DNA of 35,446 nucleotides from CAZYXZ01 sp964651395 (GTDB lineage: Bacteria; Actinomycetota; Actinomycetes; BP-191). Made by a program: the position numbers and the translations under genes. The notes beneath the pieces were generated by a model. That model was not told the origin of the DNA, did no database searches, and saw only the letters and a list, made by a program, of their open reading frames with translations. Every line of letters starts with the position of its first letter. Position 1 is the first letter of the stretch. Of the stretch, positions 12,645-21,033 are shown piece by piece. The stretch covers positions 1 to 35,446 of the forward strand of contig CAZYXZ010000028.1 of NCBI GenBank assembly GCA_964651395.1, given 5' to 3'.

Positions 12645-14822
12645 GTGCGTCCCAGCCGCCGGCTGCTCTGCATCGGCCTCCTCGGCATCACCGCTGCTCT
12701 CGCGTTCGGCGCCTCGGCCGAGGCGCCCGCCGTACCGGTCGGCCGGGCGGACCTGCCCGCCCCCGCCGACCCGCAGACCTGGGTCCTGCCCTCCGACATG
12801 ACCTGGGCCGACTACGTCCCGATCCCCGGCTTCGACTGGGCGAGCGACCCGAGCCTGCAGGCGGTCAAGCCGCTGCGCACCGCGCTGGTGCTGGGCGACT
12901 TCGAGGACCAGCCGTTCGTGATGACGCTGCCCGACGGCAGCGACCTCGCCGGCAACCCGCAGCGCGGCGGCAGTGTGCCCCGCGAGGAGGTAGGGCGCTG
13001 GTACGCCGACTTCCTCAACACCCCGAACCAGCTCAACCGCGGCCACACCATGAACGAGTACTGGCTCGAGAACTCGTACGGGCTCATCGGCGTCGACGTC
13101 GAGCCGTTCGGTCCCTACGCCATGGACTTCAAGTCGCACGAGTACGGCCTCGGCGCCGACGCGGGCGGCGCCGGCGACGCCTGCCCGGCCGAGGACGAGT
13201 GCAGCCAGGACATGGACACCGAGCTCGTGCAGAAGTCGCTGGTCGACATCACGACCGGCCAGGTCACGAACGGCGAGGACTACGACTTCCGCTACCTGCT
13301 GCACGCCGGGTACGACGAGTCCGGCACCTGGCAGGAGTTCGGCGAGATGAAGTTCCGCACGGACGACGCGGTGACCGACGAGTTCGGCCCGCCGGACGAG
13401 GACCTGCCCAACTCGGCAGACACGCGCTACGTCGACTGGACGTCGTGGTGGGCGGCCAAGGGCATCTGGTCGCACGCGCTGCCCGGTGCGCTGTCGACGC
13501 AGGGCGAGAACGACGGCGCGTCGGTCTTCGCGCACGAGCTGTCGCACATCCTCGGCGTGCTCGACAACTACAACAACCCCTACGGGAACCCGGTGTCGCG
13601 CGCGTACAGCGGGCCCTGGGACATGCTCAGCCGCGGCACCTTCAACGGCCCCGGCGGCCCCCACCACCGCTGGGAGATCCCCGCGGACGGCGGCGGGTCG
13701 ATGGGCTCGCACCACATGCTGCGCAACAAGCTGCGGCTCGGGTTCCTGCGCCCGGACGAGGTGATGGTCCTCGACCGCAACACGCTGCAAGCGGCCGGCC
13801 CGATCTTCGCGGACGTCTGGACGCGCGAGATCCCGCTCGGGCCGACGCGCGGGCGAACCGGGCTGCACGGCATCCAGATCCGGATGCTGGACGGCGACAA
13901 CACCCCGTCCTGCACCCTCGCCGACGACCACCGCTGCGACGGCGGCGGGTACACGGCGTACACGCTCGAGGTGGTCGACCGGATCGGCACCGACTCGTTC
14001 CTGCCCGACCACGGCGTGCTGATCGCGAAGACGAAAGACGTCGACACCGCACCGTTCATCTGGGTCGTCGACGCGCACCCGGAGGACATCGACCTGGTCG
14101 ACTTCGTCCGGCCGGGCGGCGGCGAGGCGAAGATCTCGCTCGGCGACTACCGCCAGCTCGCCGACGCGCTGCTGCACGCCGGCACCGGCCCCAAGGTGGT
14201 CAGCGAGCACCTCGACGAGCCGAACCAGCTGCACTTCTACGTCCTCGAGCAGCGCCGCGACGAAGAGCAGGTGCTCTCCTACCGCGTCGCCGTCCGCTCG
14301 ACGGCCGCAGCGCCGCGCGCCGGTGCCGCCGTCACGGTCGCGGCGACCGACCCGTCCGCCGAGGCGTCAGCCGGCTACGTGGACAACTGCGGCTTCACCG
14401 CGACGAACGGCGGCGCGACGACCGACCTCGTGCGGGTCAGTGCCACCGCCCCGTCCGGCTGGGCGACGCAGGTGGCGGACAACGTCGTGGAGCTAGCCGG
14501 CGGCGCGACGGCGGAGATCCCCGTCTACGTCCGGGTGCCGGCCGGTACGGCGGCAGGAACGACGGTCACGGTCACCCTCACCGCGACGTCGGAGACGAAC
14601 CCGGCGGCGACCGCAAGCGAGACCTGCACCGTCCGCGCCGCGGCCGGTGGCGCCGCCGCACCGGTCACGCCGCCGGCACCGCCTGCTCCTCCGCGACCGG
14701 GCGCCGCGCCGACCGGCCCACGGCCGCCGCTGGCCGCCACCGGCCCGGGCGACCTGCTTCCCGTCCTCGCGCTGCTCACGCTGTCGGCCGCCGTCGCCGT
14801 CCGGCGCCGCCACCGCACCTGA
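12645..14822 (+). CDS. Wall-anchored M6-type (immune inhibitor A-like) metalloprotease
   Basis: A 725-residue secreted zinc protease. The signal peptide is about 1-27 (MRPSRRLLCIGLLGITAALA). The catalytic motif HELSHILGVLDNY begins at His297, with ligands His297, His301 and Asp307 and base Glu298, as in M6 peptidases. GPWDMLSRG and MLRNKLRLGFL downstream are also typical. The C-terminal part is a beta-sandwich-like segment with one Cys pair (C584 and C617 regions), then a Pro-rich spacer, LAATG (696-700), a hydrophobic segment and RRRHRT. That ending is an LAXTG sortase-E-type wall signal. The start is GTG at 12645 behind GAAGGG. No propeptide could be delimited. The neighbouring phosphatase carries the same kind of ending. 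Confidence 0.88.
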   Translation: MRPSRRLLCIGLLGITAALAFGASAEAPAVPVGRADLPAPADPQTWVLPSDMTWADYVPIPGFDWASDPSLQAVKPLRTALVLGDFEDQPFVMTLPDGSDLAGNPQRGGSVPREEVGRWYADFLNTPNQLNRGHTMNEYWLENSYGLIGVDVEPFGPYAMDFKSHEYGLGADAGGAGDACPAEDECSQDMDTELVQKSLVDITTGQVTNGEDYDFRYLLHAGYDESGTWQEFGEMKFRTDDAVTDEFGPPDEDLPNSADTRYVDWTSWWAAKGIWSHALPGALSTQGENDGASVFAHELSHILGVLDNYNNPYGNPVSRAYSGPWDMLSRGTFNGPGGPHHRWEIPADGGGSMGSHHMLRNKLRLGFLRPDEVMVLDRNTLQAAGPIFADVWTREIPLGPTRGRTGLHGIQIRMLDGDNTPSCTLADDHRCDGGGYTAYTLEVVDRIGTDSFLPDHGVLIAKTKDVDTAPFIWVVDAHPEDIDLVDFVRPGGGEAKISLGDYRQLADALLHAGTGPKVVSEHLDEPNQLHFYVLEQRRDEEQVLSYRVAVRSTAAAPRAGAAVTVAATDPSAEASAGYVDNCGFTATNGGATTDLVRVSATAPSGWATQVADNVVELAGGATAEIPVYVRVPAGTAAGTTVTVTLTATSETNPAATASETCTVRAAAGGAAAPVTPPAPPAPPRPGAAPTGPRPPLAATGPGDLLPVLALLTLSAAVAVRRRHRT

Positions 14823-14873
14823 GCGACACCTGACGTTCGGCTCCCGCTCATCTCCGGCTGGCATGCTGTCGGC

Positions 14874-16214
14874 ATGGACCGACGGCAGTTCCTGCGCGCT
14901 GGGTTGGTCGGTGCCGGTGCCGTTGCCACCACCTCGTCGTGGCGCTCGGCGTTCGGGGAGACCCGTCTCGGCGACGGCCCCTACGGACCCATGTCCACCA
15001 CGCCCGACGCCAACGGCCTGTTGCTGCCGGCGGGCTTCTCCTCGCGGGTGGTCGCGACGACCGGGCTGCCGGTCGGCACGACGGGCTACCTCTGGCACGT
15101 CTTCCCCGACGGCGGCTACTGCTTCCCCACCGACGACGGCTACGTGTACGTCTCCAACAGCGAGGTGCCGGAAGGCCTCGGCGGCGCCGGCGCGCTCCGC
15201 TTCGCGACCGACGGCACGATCGTCGACGCCTACCGGATCCTCGACGGCACCTCGGGCAACTGCGCCGGCGGCCACACGCCGTGGGGCACCTGGCTGTCGT
15301 GCGAGGAGGCCGAGAGCGGGTTGGTCTGGGAGTGCGACCCGCTGGGCGTCGACGATGCGGTGGCCAAGCCCGCGCTAGGCGCGTTCAACCACGAGGCCGT
15401 CACCGTCGACCCGATCCGCAAGCAGCTCTACCTGACGGAGGACAGCGGCGACGGCCGGTTCTACCGGTTCACCCCGACGGCGTACCCCGACCTGACCTCC
15501 GGCGTGCTCGCGGTGCTGGCCGCGCCCTCCGACGACGCCCCGGTGACCTGGCTGCCGGTCCCCGACCCGGCCGCCGCGACCACGCCGACCCGCCAGCAGG
15601 TTCCGGCCAGCAAGGAGTTCGACGGCGGCGAGGGCATCTTCTACGCCGACGACCGCGTCTTCTTCACGACGAAGGGCGACAACCGCGTCTGGGTGCTCGA
15701 CGTCGTGGCGCAGCGGCTGTCGGTGCTCTACGACGCCTCGAAGTTCGGCGCGGAGCCGCCGCTGACCGGCGTCGACAACGTGCACGTCGCGGCCCGCTCG
15801 GGCGACGTCTACGTCGCCGAGGACGGCGGCAGCATGGACATCTGCCTCATCACGCCGGACGGTGTCGTCGCGCGGTTCTGCCAGGTCACCGGCCAGACCG
15901 GCTCGGAGATCGCTGGTCCCGCGTTCGACCCCTCGGGCACGCGGCTCTACTTCAGCTCTCAGCGCGGCGGCATCCCGGTGACCGCGCCGGACGGCGCGCC
16001 GGGCAACGGCTTCGGCATCACCTACGAGGTGACCGGGCCGTTCCGGTCGGCCACCGCTGCGCCACCGGCGCCGGTCCGGACCATCGCCCCGGCGCCGCCC
16101 ACGCCACCGGCCGCTGGGCCGCTGCCTGCGACCGGGCTGCCCACGCTCCCCGTGGCCGTCGCGACCGGTCTGGCCGCCGCGGCCGTCGGACTGCGCCGGC
16201 GGCGGGAGAGCTAG
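14874..16214 (+). CDS. PhoX-type phosphatase (DUF839), Tat-exported with LPXTG ending
   Basis: A 446-residue beta-propeller of the PhoX/DUF839 family; PhoX enzymes are Ca/Fe-dependent phosphatases acting outside the membrane. The Tat signal is DRRQFLRAG at residues 2-10. Family motifs are LPAGFSSRVVA, NCAGGHTPWGTWLSCEE (the metal-binding Glu region), FNHEAVTVDP and LYLTEDSGDGRFYRF. After a Pro/Ala spacer the protein ends with LPATG (417-421), a hydrophobic segment and RRRRES, so it is probably sortase-anchored or membrane-held. The ATG at 14874 has no ribosome site and may be leaderless. The stop overlaps the stop of the convergent hydrolase by 4 bases. Actual phosphatase activity is inferred from the family. 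Confidence 0.88.
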   Translation: MDRRQFLRAGLVGAGAVATTSSWRSAFGETRLGDGPYGPMSTTPDANGLLLPAGFSSRVVATTGLPVGTTGYLWHVFPDGGYCFPTDDGYVYVSNSEVPEGLGGAGALRFATDGTIVDAYRILDGTSGNCAGGHTPWGTWLSCEEAESGLVWECDPLGVDDAVAKPALGAFNHEAVTVDPIRKQLYLTEDSGDGRFYRFTPTAYPDLTSGVLAVLAAPSDDAPVTWLPVPDPAAATTPTRQQVPASKEFDGGEGIFYADDRVFFTTKGDNRVWVLDVVAQRLSVLYDASKFGAEPPLTGVDNVHVAARSGDVYVAEDGGSMDICLITPDGVVARFCQVTGQTGSEIAGPAFDPSGTRLYFSSQRGGIPVTAPDGAPGNGFGITYEVTGPFRSATAAPPAPVRTIAPAPPTPPAAGPLPATGLPTLPVAVATGLAAAAVGLRRRRES

Positions 16215-17911
16215 CGGCGTACCTGCCGCGGGGGGAACGGGCTGTCCACGGTCGCCTCGGCGATGGTCTGCTCGCTGACCGGGAACGGCGAGCCGTTCAT
16301 GCCATCGGAGGAGTCGCCGTCCAGGAACTCGTCCCGGACGTAGCGGAGCAGCGGCATCGTGAGGTGGCCGCCGAGGACGTCGACCGTCGTCCCCGTCGTG
16401 CCCGGTGAGAACCAGCTGTCGTCGGCCCCCGCGAAGTGGATCGCGATCCGGTGGCCAGGCTCGAACACCCAGTCCTGCGGGTAGAGCGCGAAGCCGGTGT
16501 GCTGACGGCCGGCGGTGGGCGCGACGCGGGCGCCGCGGGTCACCAAGGTCGCGGTGCCGTCGCTCGCGATGTCGTACAGATGGGCGACCACGTGCACGCC
16601 CGGCGCGACACTCACGAAGGTCGCTCTCGCCACCGCCTCGCCGGCCAGGTGCGCGGCGTAGGGCAGCGGCCGCGAGATCGACCAGTGACCCTGCCCGGCG
16701 CTGCTCCCGTCGCCCTCGTTGCCCGGCTGGTCGACGTACGAGCCGGCCCGCACCGCCATCCGCCACGGGCGGCCGTCGGCCGGCGGCCAGGCCGCCTCCG
16801 CACGCCAGCGTCCTTCGCCGTTGCCGGACTGCACGGTCACCGGCGGGTCGAGCGTCCGCGGTGCGATGCCGCGGACGTAGCGGTCGAGGAAACGGAAGGA
16901 CTCGTCGAGGAAGCCCTCGCGGCCGACGCCGGACTCGTGTCCGCGCAGGTGCGTGTACTGGCCGAACCAGGCCTGCCGCGGGCCGCGCAACGACGTCCAG
17001 ATGTCGAGGTGCACCGGCTTGGTGTTGGCGTCGAAGAAGCCGTGCGACCAGAGCACCGGAACCCGCGACCCCTTGGCTCCGCGGTAGGCCTCCTTGCCGG
17101 ACCAGAACGTGCTGCGGCGGTCGCCGTCGGTGTTCATCATCACGATGGCGTCGGAACGGCAGGTCGGTGATGAGGTGGCCGTCGCCGCCGTGGCCGTCGC
17201 GTACTCAGGCGACCCGATCGTCGTCTGGTTCTGGCTCGGGCCCATGTCGTCGGCGGTGTAGGTCGCCGTCGTCGCGTATCGGCCGCTCGCGTAGTGCACG
17301 CCGTTCATCCAGAGCGCGGTGTAGCCGGACAGGCCGGGAGCCTGGATGACGCTGGCCGCCAGGCCCTTGGGCCGGCTGGCGAGGGCGAGCACCTGCTGCG
17401 CGGCGTCGTACGACTTGCCCCACATGCCGATCCTGCCGGTCGACCAGTCCTGGCTCGACGCCCACTCGACTGCGACCTTCACGTCGCGCGCCTCGCTCGG
17501 CATGTAGTACTCGAAGCAGCCGCCGCTTCCGCCGAAGCCTCGGACGTCGACCTGCACGTAGGCCCATCGTCCGGCGATGAAGGACGGGTGCTCGAACAGC
17601 TCCGGGAAGCGGATGACCGGGCCGGTGAGGTTGCCCGGCGCGGTCGCCCCGCCGTTGGGCGACGCGTACGGCGTCGAGACGAGCAGTACCGGGTGCCGCT
17701 CGCCGTCCTTGTGGTCCGCCGGCAGGAACACGCCGGCGTGCAGCTGCGTGTCGTCGGTCGACCGGAACCAGTGGTCGGAGTAGGCGTACCCCTCCGGCAC
17801 CGGCTCCGCCGCCGTCGGCGTCGCCACGAGGCCTGCCCCCACGGCCACGACAGCCAACAGCAATCTGCCTCGTACCGAACGCAAGGTCTGCTCCCCCGCC
17901 ATCGTCGTCAT
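16211..17911 (-). CDS. Exported CocE/NonD (S15) family hydrolase
   Basis: A 566-residue alpha/beta hydrolase of the Xaa-Pro dipeptidyl-peptidase S15 / cocaine-esterase family. A signal peptide is present (RGRLLLAVVAVGAGLVATPTA, cleavage near residue 35). Motifs are VLLVSTPYAS, VQVDVRGFGGSGG, the nucleophile elbow MWGKSYDA with Ser167, SHGFFDANT (probable acid region) and a C-terminal jelly-roll domain (PGHRIAIHF, then SPGTTG). GKSYDA departs from the commoner GxSYxG. Family members cleave esters, amides or N-terminal Xaa-Pro; the substrate is not predictable. Start ATG at 17911; an in-frame ATG at 17902 is possible. The stop shares CTAG with the phosphatase gene. Confidence 0.87.
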   Translation of the reverse strand: MTTMAGEQTLRSVRGRLLLAVVAVGAGLVATPTAAEPVPEGYAYSDHWFRSTDDTQLHAGVFLPADHKDGERHPVLLVSTPYASPNGGATAPGNLTGPVIRFPELFEHPSFIAGRWAYVQVDVRGFGGSGGCFEYYMPSEARDVKVAVEWASSQDWSTGRIGMWGKSYDAAQQVLALASRPKGLAASVIQAPGLSGYTALWMNGVHYASGRYATTATYTADDMGPSQNQTTIGSPEYATATAATATSSPTCRSDAIVMMNTDGDRRSTFWSGKEAYRGAKGSRVPVLWSHGFFDANTKPVHLDIWTSLRGPRQAWFGQYTHLRGHESGVGREGFLDESFRFLDRYVRGIAPRTLDPPVTVQSGNGEGRWRAEAAWPPADGRPWRMAVRAGSYVDQPGNEGDGSSAGQGHWSISRPLPYAAHLAGEAVARATFVSVAPGVHVVAHLYDIASDGTATLVTRGARVAPTAGRQHTGFALYPQDWVFEPGHRIAIHFAGADDSWFSPGTTGTTVDVLGGHLTMPLLRYVRDEFLDGDSSDGMNGSPFPVSEQTIAEATVDSPFPPRQVRR

Positions 17912-17962
17912 CCGTGGGAGAGGGGTTCTCGCTCGAAGTCCTCAGACCTCCATCCCGACACG

Positions 17963-17993
17963 GCCAGGGATTCAGCGCCTGGCGTCGTACATT
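17963..17993 (+). promoter_or_regulatory. Candidate promoter with inverted repeat upstream of the unknown secreted protein gene
   Basis: TACATT at 17988-17993 is a good -10 box, 17 bases before the ATG at 18011. The inverted repeat GCCAGG (17963-17968) and CCTGGC (17978-17983) covers the -35 position, where a repressor or activator could bind. GGGGGG (18000-18005) may serve as ribosome site. Confidence 0.35.
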
Positions 17994-18010
17994 GGCCCCG
18001 GGGGGTTGTC

Positions 18011-18811
18011 ATGCTTCGCTCGCGGTTCGTCGTCCTGCTCGCGTTCCTGCTCGCCGCACCGCCCGCAGTGAACGCGGCGGCCGCGACGCCGCGCGTTCAG
18101 CGCAAGGTGGCGGTGTACGAGTTCGTGGGGACCGAGGGCGTGCTCGTCATAACCGGTCGCATCCGCGACGTGGACGGCAGGGGCTTCTTCGGCAGCACGA
18201 GCCTCGCGCTCGACGCCAAGGGCATTCCTCAACAGGCCTACTTCGGCCACGTGATCGACTTCGACGACGTCGACACGACGTCGCCGAGCGCATACGGCAC
18301 GCCGGCCGGAGATCTGTGCGCGGGACCCGACACCTGCGAGTTCACTCGTACACCCGACGGAGTGACCTTCAGCTACATCGCGACCGTGTCCGGGTTCGGC
18401 CGTCCGTACCGAACCGCGCTCGCGCTCTTCGCCGAGGGCAAGATCGAGAGCTGGAAGGTGACGAAGGCGGGCGGCTGGAGTCTGTCGAAGAAGGGAACCG
18501 GACTCCGACGGATCACGTCATCACAGTCGACCGCCATGGGCGTACGACCGGGTGGCGGACTACAGGTGGAGATGCAGCAGGGCGGCACTCTCCCCGGTGG
18601 GCGAAAGGGCAGCGTCGCGCTGCTCTTCCCGCCGTGCGAAGTGACCGGCGCCGGCGTTCTCACGCTGTTGGGTGGCGCGACGCAGCCACAGGCCATGTGC
18701 CCGACCGACCTGGTCGAGGCAGTTGCCCACGGAGCGACGACGTGGTCCTACTCCGGAGCCGCGGTCGGCGTGACCTACCAGCAGACGCGCCTGGTCGTCG
18801 TCGACTTCTGA
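18011..18811 (+). CDS. Secreted protein of unknown function
   Basis: A 266-residue protein with a signal peptide (MLRSRFVVLLAFLLAAPPAV, cleavage near residue 25). I do not recognise the family. The mature part is beta-rich with alternating hydrophobic residues (KVAVYEFVGTEGVLVITGRI). It has four Cys, in DLCAGPDTCEF, PPCEVTG and AMCPTD, consistent with two disulfides. There are no catalytic motifs, lipobox or wall anchor. ATG at 18011 is chosen because the signal peptide begins there and G-rich sequence lies just upstream. It sits between exported hydrolases on a divergent promoter, which suggests an extracellular role. Confidence 0.75.
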   Translation: MLRSRFVVLLAFLLAAPPAVNAAAATPRVQRKVAVYEFVGTEGVLVITGRIRDVDGRGFFGSTSLALDAKGIPQQAYFGHVIDFDDVDTTSPSAYGTPAGDLCAGPDTCEFTRTPDGVTFSYIATVSGFGRPYRTALALFAEGKIESWKVTKAGGWSLSKKGTGLRRITSSQSTAMGVRPGGGLQVEMQQGGTLPGGRKGSVALLFPPCEVTGAGVLTLLGGATQPQAMCPTDLVEAVAHGATTWSYSGAAVGVTYQQTRLVVVDF

Positions 18812-18888
18812 GAGCGCTCACTCCGGGCGTTGACGGTGCCGCACGACGGGGCGATGGTGGTGCCAGGGGGCCGGCGGTGGGAGGCGCC

Positions 18889-19215
18889 ATGTATGCACGA
18901 GTGACCGAGCTCAAGGGCATCAACGCGATCGCGGTCGACAACGACCTGCGGCTGTTCGAGGACGAGATCCTCCCGCAGATGGAAAGCATCCCCGGCATGA
19001 GCGGCGGCCTGGTGCTCGTCGACCGGGACCGGGGCACCGCGCTGGCCATCTCGCTGTGGGCGGACGAGGAGACCCTCGCCGACAGCCGCGAGACGGCGGA
19101 CACGCTGCGTGACCTCGCCCTGCAGCGCATGAACTTCACTAACGCACCGATCGTGCGCGAGTACGAAGTAGGCGTGGCGCAGCTGGCGCAAGCCGTCGCC
19201 CCAGCCGGCCGTTAG
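18889..19215 (+). CDS. Small dimeric alpha/beta-barrel (ABM-like) protein
   Basis: A 108-residue protein resembling antibiotic-biosynthesis-monooxygenase / dimeric alpha-beta barrel domains. It opens MYARVTELKG, has a strand GGLVLVDRDRGTALAISLW, then ADEETLADSRETADTLRD and a final REYEV strand. The small fold is shared by heme-degrading IsdG-like proteins, monooxygenases and non-catalytic proteins. No heme or substrate residues can be assigned, so the function is open. The ATG has GGGAGG 5 bases upstream, and TTGACG at 18829-18834 could be its -35 box. Confidence 0.7.
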   Translation: MYARVTELKGINAIAVDNDLRLFEDEILPQMESIPGMSGGLVLVDRDRGTALAISLWADEETLADSRETADTLRDLALQRMNFTNAPIVREYEVGVAQLAQAVAPAGR

Positions 19216-19224
19216 CGGCCCGGC
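19204..19224 (+). terminator. Possible terminator hairpin at the stop codon
   Basis: GCCGGCCG (19204-19211) pairs with CGGC-C-CGGC (19216-19224), one bulge, around TTAG, which includes the stop codon. There is no T-run, so termination strength is doubtful. Confidence 0.3.
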
Positions 19225-19258
19225 CCAGCCGATGGGTTTCGGCCGGTCCGGGAGTAAG

Positions 19259-19285
19259 TGAACTTCTACCTGCGCGTCACGTGTT
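19259..19285 (+). promoter_or_regulatory. Candidate ECF-sigma promoter of the lipoprotein gene
   Basis: TGAAC at 19259-19263 and CGTGTT at 19280-19285 are separated by 16 bases. A TGAAC box, 15-17 bases and CGT is the general form recognised by several actinobacterial ECF sigma factors such as SigL. It lies about 75 bases before the lipoprotein ATG. No sigma-70 boxes are evident in this 142-base gap. This is a weak match, given only two short boxes. Confidence 0.3.
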
Positions 19286-19357
19286 TCGAGTGGCGGACGG
19301 CAGACGCGGCCCGAACAATCGGGCGCTCGGTCTCCCTCCGTGACGAGAAGAGGAAAC

Positions 19358-20254
19358 ATGCGACGCACGCTGCGCCTCGGCGCGTTCGTCCTGGCAGCAG
19401 TCCTGCCGCTCGCGACAGCCTGCGGTGACGACGACACCACTGCGCAGCCCTCGCCCGCACCGACGTCCGCGAGCCCCGAGGCCACCATGCCGGAGCTCGC
19501 CATCACCGGCGTGGACTACGGGTTCACGATCGCCGGCAGCGTCACCGCAGGGATGACCAAGATCTCGTTCACGAATGCCGGTGCGGAAGAGCACATGACC
19601 GGCCTCGGCAAGATCAAGGCCGGCAAGACGCTAGCCGACGTGCAGGCGGCGCTGAAGAACCAGCAGGACGAAGGCGCTTTCGCCGCCGTCTTCGACGACA
19701 AGGAGGGCGACAAGGACGCGCCGCAGGTGCTCAGTCCTGGACGCGCCATGTCGACGTACACGACGTTGAGCGAGGGCACCTACGCGCTGGTCTGCTTCCT
19801 GCCCGCACCAGACGGGAAGTCTCACCACGAGAAGGGCATGATCGCCGAGGTCAAGGTCGGACCGGCGACGGCCGGCGCCGCGGTCGCGCCGCCCACGGGC
19901 GCGGTGGAGCTGACGTTCGCCGGCGGGAAGCTCAGCGGTCCGGCGAGCCTGCCGGCCGGCAAGACGCTGTTCTCGGTGAAGACTGATGCCAACCACGAGC
20001 TGCTCGGCGTGATCGGGCTCGGCGGGAAGACGCCGGAGCAGGGCTTCGCGTACTTCGAGAAGAAGTTCGAAGGCGACAAGCCCCCCACGGGCCCCGCCGA
20101 GGGCGCGATCGTGGCACAGCTGCACGACTTCAACCCCGGGGAGACGATCCTCTTCGAGCTGGAGCTCACCACCGGCCCGGTGCTGTTCTTCTGCCAGCTC
20201 GAGAACGATGGGGCCAAGAAGCACGCCGAGAAGCTCACGATCACCGTCACCTAG
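19358..20254 (+). CDS. Lipoprotein with two cupredoxin-like domains
   Basis: A 298-residue surface lipoprotein. The signal peptide ends in PLATAC, with Cys22 as the probable lipid site, then an acidic and Ser/Pro-rich linker. Two related domains of about 115 residues follow (about 45-165 and 175-298). Domain 1 has EEHMTGL and later VCF with Cys, a His pair 10-11 residues on (SHHEKGM) and Met, in cupredoxin ligand order H...C...H...M. Domain 2 has ANHELLG, then FFC with His again 10 residues on (KKH), but no Met. This suggests type-1-like copper or a metal-free relative; metal content is not shown. ATG at 19358 is preferred over GTG at 19340 because GAAGAGG lies just upstream. Confidence 0.78.
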   Translation: MRRTLRLGAFVLAAVLPLATACGDDDTTAQPSPAPTSASPEATMPELAITGVDYGFTIAGSVTAGMTKISFTNAGAEEHMTGLGKIKAGKTLADVQAALKNQQDEGAFAAVFDDKEGDKDAPQVLSPGRAMSTYTTLSEGTYALVCFLPAPDGKSHHEKGMIAEVKVGPATAGAAVAPPTGAVELTFAGGKLSGPASLPAGKTLFSVKTDANHELLGVIGLGGKTPEQGFAYFEKKFEGDKPPTGPAEGAIVAQLHDFNPGETILFELELTTGPVLFFCQLENDGAKKHAEKLTITVT

Positions 20255-20261
20255 TACGGCG

Positions 20262-20284
20262 GCGGAGCTTCGCCAACGCTCCGC
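20262..20284 (+). terminator. Hairpin after the lipoprotein gene
   Basis: GCGGAGC (20262-20268) and GCTCCGC (20278-20284) form a perfect 7-bp stem with a 9-base loop, 8 bases after the lipoprotein stop. There is no T-run. It lies just before a GATACT box (20287-20292) of the next gene, so it may end one transcript or modulate the next. Confidence 0.4.
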
Positions 20285-20298
20285 GCGATACTGCGCGG

Positions 20299-21033
20299 GT
20301 GCGGGGGGCGTGGGCGGGACTCGGGCTGCAGCTCGCGGTCGGGGGGTCGGTGGTCGCCCGCATCGTGCTCGGGGAACCACGCACCCTCGGCGGCCGGCTC
20401 GTGTGGCTGACCTGGCTCGTGGCCCTGAGCGCCGCCGGCCTCGCCTGGCTCATCTGGCGGTGGCGGGTCGGCGACCGGCGGTCTGCGTCGCTCCTGCGGT
20501 GGGCGTTCGCGCAGGGCCTGGTCTACCGCCGGCATAGCGAGCTGCCACCTCACCTGGCCGGAGGCACCACCCTCATCGAGGGTGTCGCGCACTGCGTCTA
20601 CGACCCCGCGTGGCAGTTCGCCGCGTTCGAGGCGCGCGCGACCTTCAGCGGCAAGCTCGGCTGGCTGGCGGACGACGACACGCGCATCTTCGTGGTGGTC
20701 GTCGCGCCGGCGGTCGAGGGCTGGGTGCACGTGGATCGACTTTCCGGCGATCCCGGGCGCGTCGTGCTGTTCGAGAGCGAAGACGTGAACCGCGAGCTGC
20801 ACGTGACGACATCGGCACCGCAGATGGCGACGGACCTGCTCAGCCCGATCCAGCTCGAGTCGCTGCTCGGCAGCGAGCTCGCGTCACTGTCCGTGGCACG
20901 GGGAGTCGTGGTCGCCCGCTACCCGACCGAGAACTCGACCGCGAACCTCGCTGACCGCCGCGCGGAGGTCACCGCGTTCCGCGACCGAGTCCCGCAGTGG
21001 GCATGGAAGCGGTGGGCGGCGCCGGCGTCCTAG
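20299..21033 (+). CDS. Membrane protein of unknown function with two N-terminal membrane segments
   Basis: A 244-residue protein I do not recognise. Two hydrophobic segments at about residues 6-22 and 32-50 (WLTWLVALSAAGLAWLIW) are followed by basic WRWRVGDRR and a soluble domain of about 190 residues that would face the cytoplasm. No motif is clear. The GTG at 20299 has no ribosome site but GATACT ends 6 bases upstream, suggesting a leaderless start. The last 65 bases overlap the 3' end of the convergent acyltransferase gene. Confidence 0.7.
   Translation: MRGAWAGLGLQLAVGGSVVARIVLGEPRTLGGRLVWLTWLVALSAAGLAWLIWRWRVGDRRSASLLRWAFAQGLVYRRHSELPPHLAGGTTLIEGVAHCVYDPAWQFAAFEARATFSGKLGWLADDDTRIFVVVVAPAVEGWVHVDRLSGDPGRVVLFESEDVNRELHVTTSAPQMATDLLSPIQLESLLGSELASLSVARGVVVARYPTENSTANLADRRAEVTAFRDRVPQWAWKRWAAPAS

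Noticed and set aside
12669..12674. Lipoprotein signal in the M6 protease
   Set aside because: The cysteine near residue 9 lies inside the hydrophobic core of the signal peptide, too early for a lipobox.
20302..20324. G-rich stretch at the start of the two-segment membrane protein gene as a quadruplex
   Set aside because: The runs lie in coding sequence of a GC-rich genome with irregular loops, so chance is a sufficient explanation.
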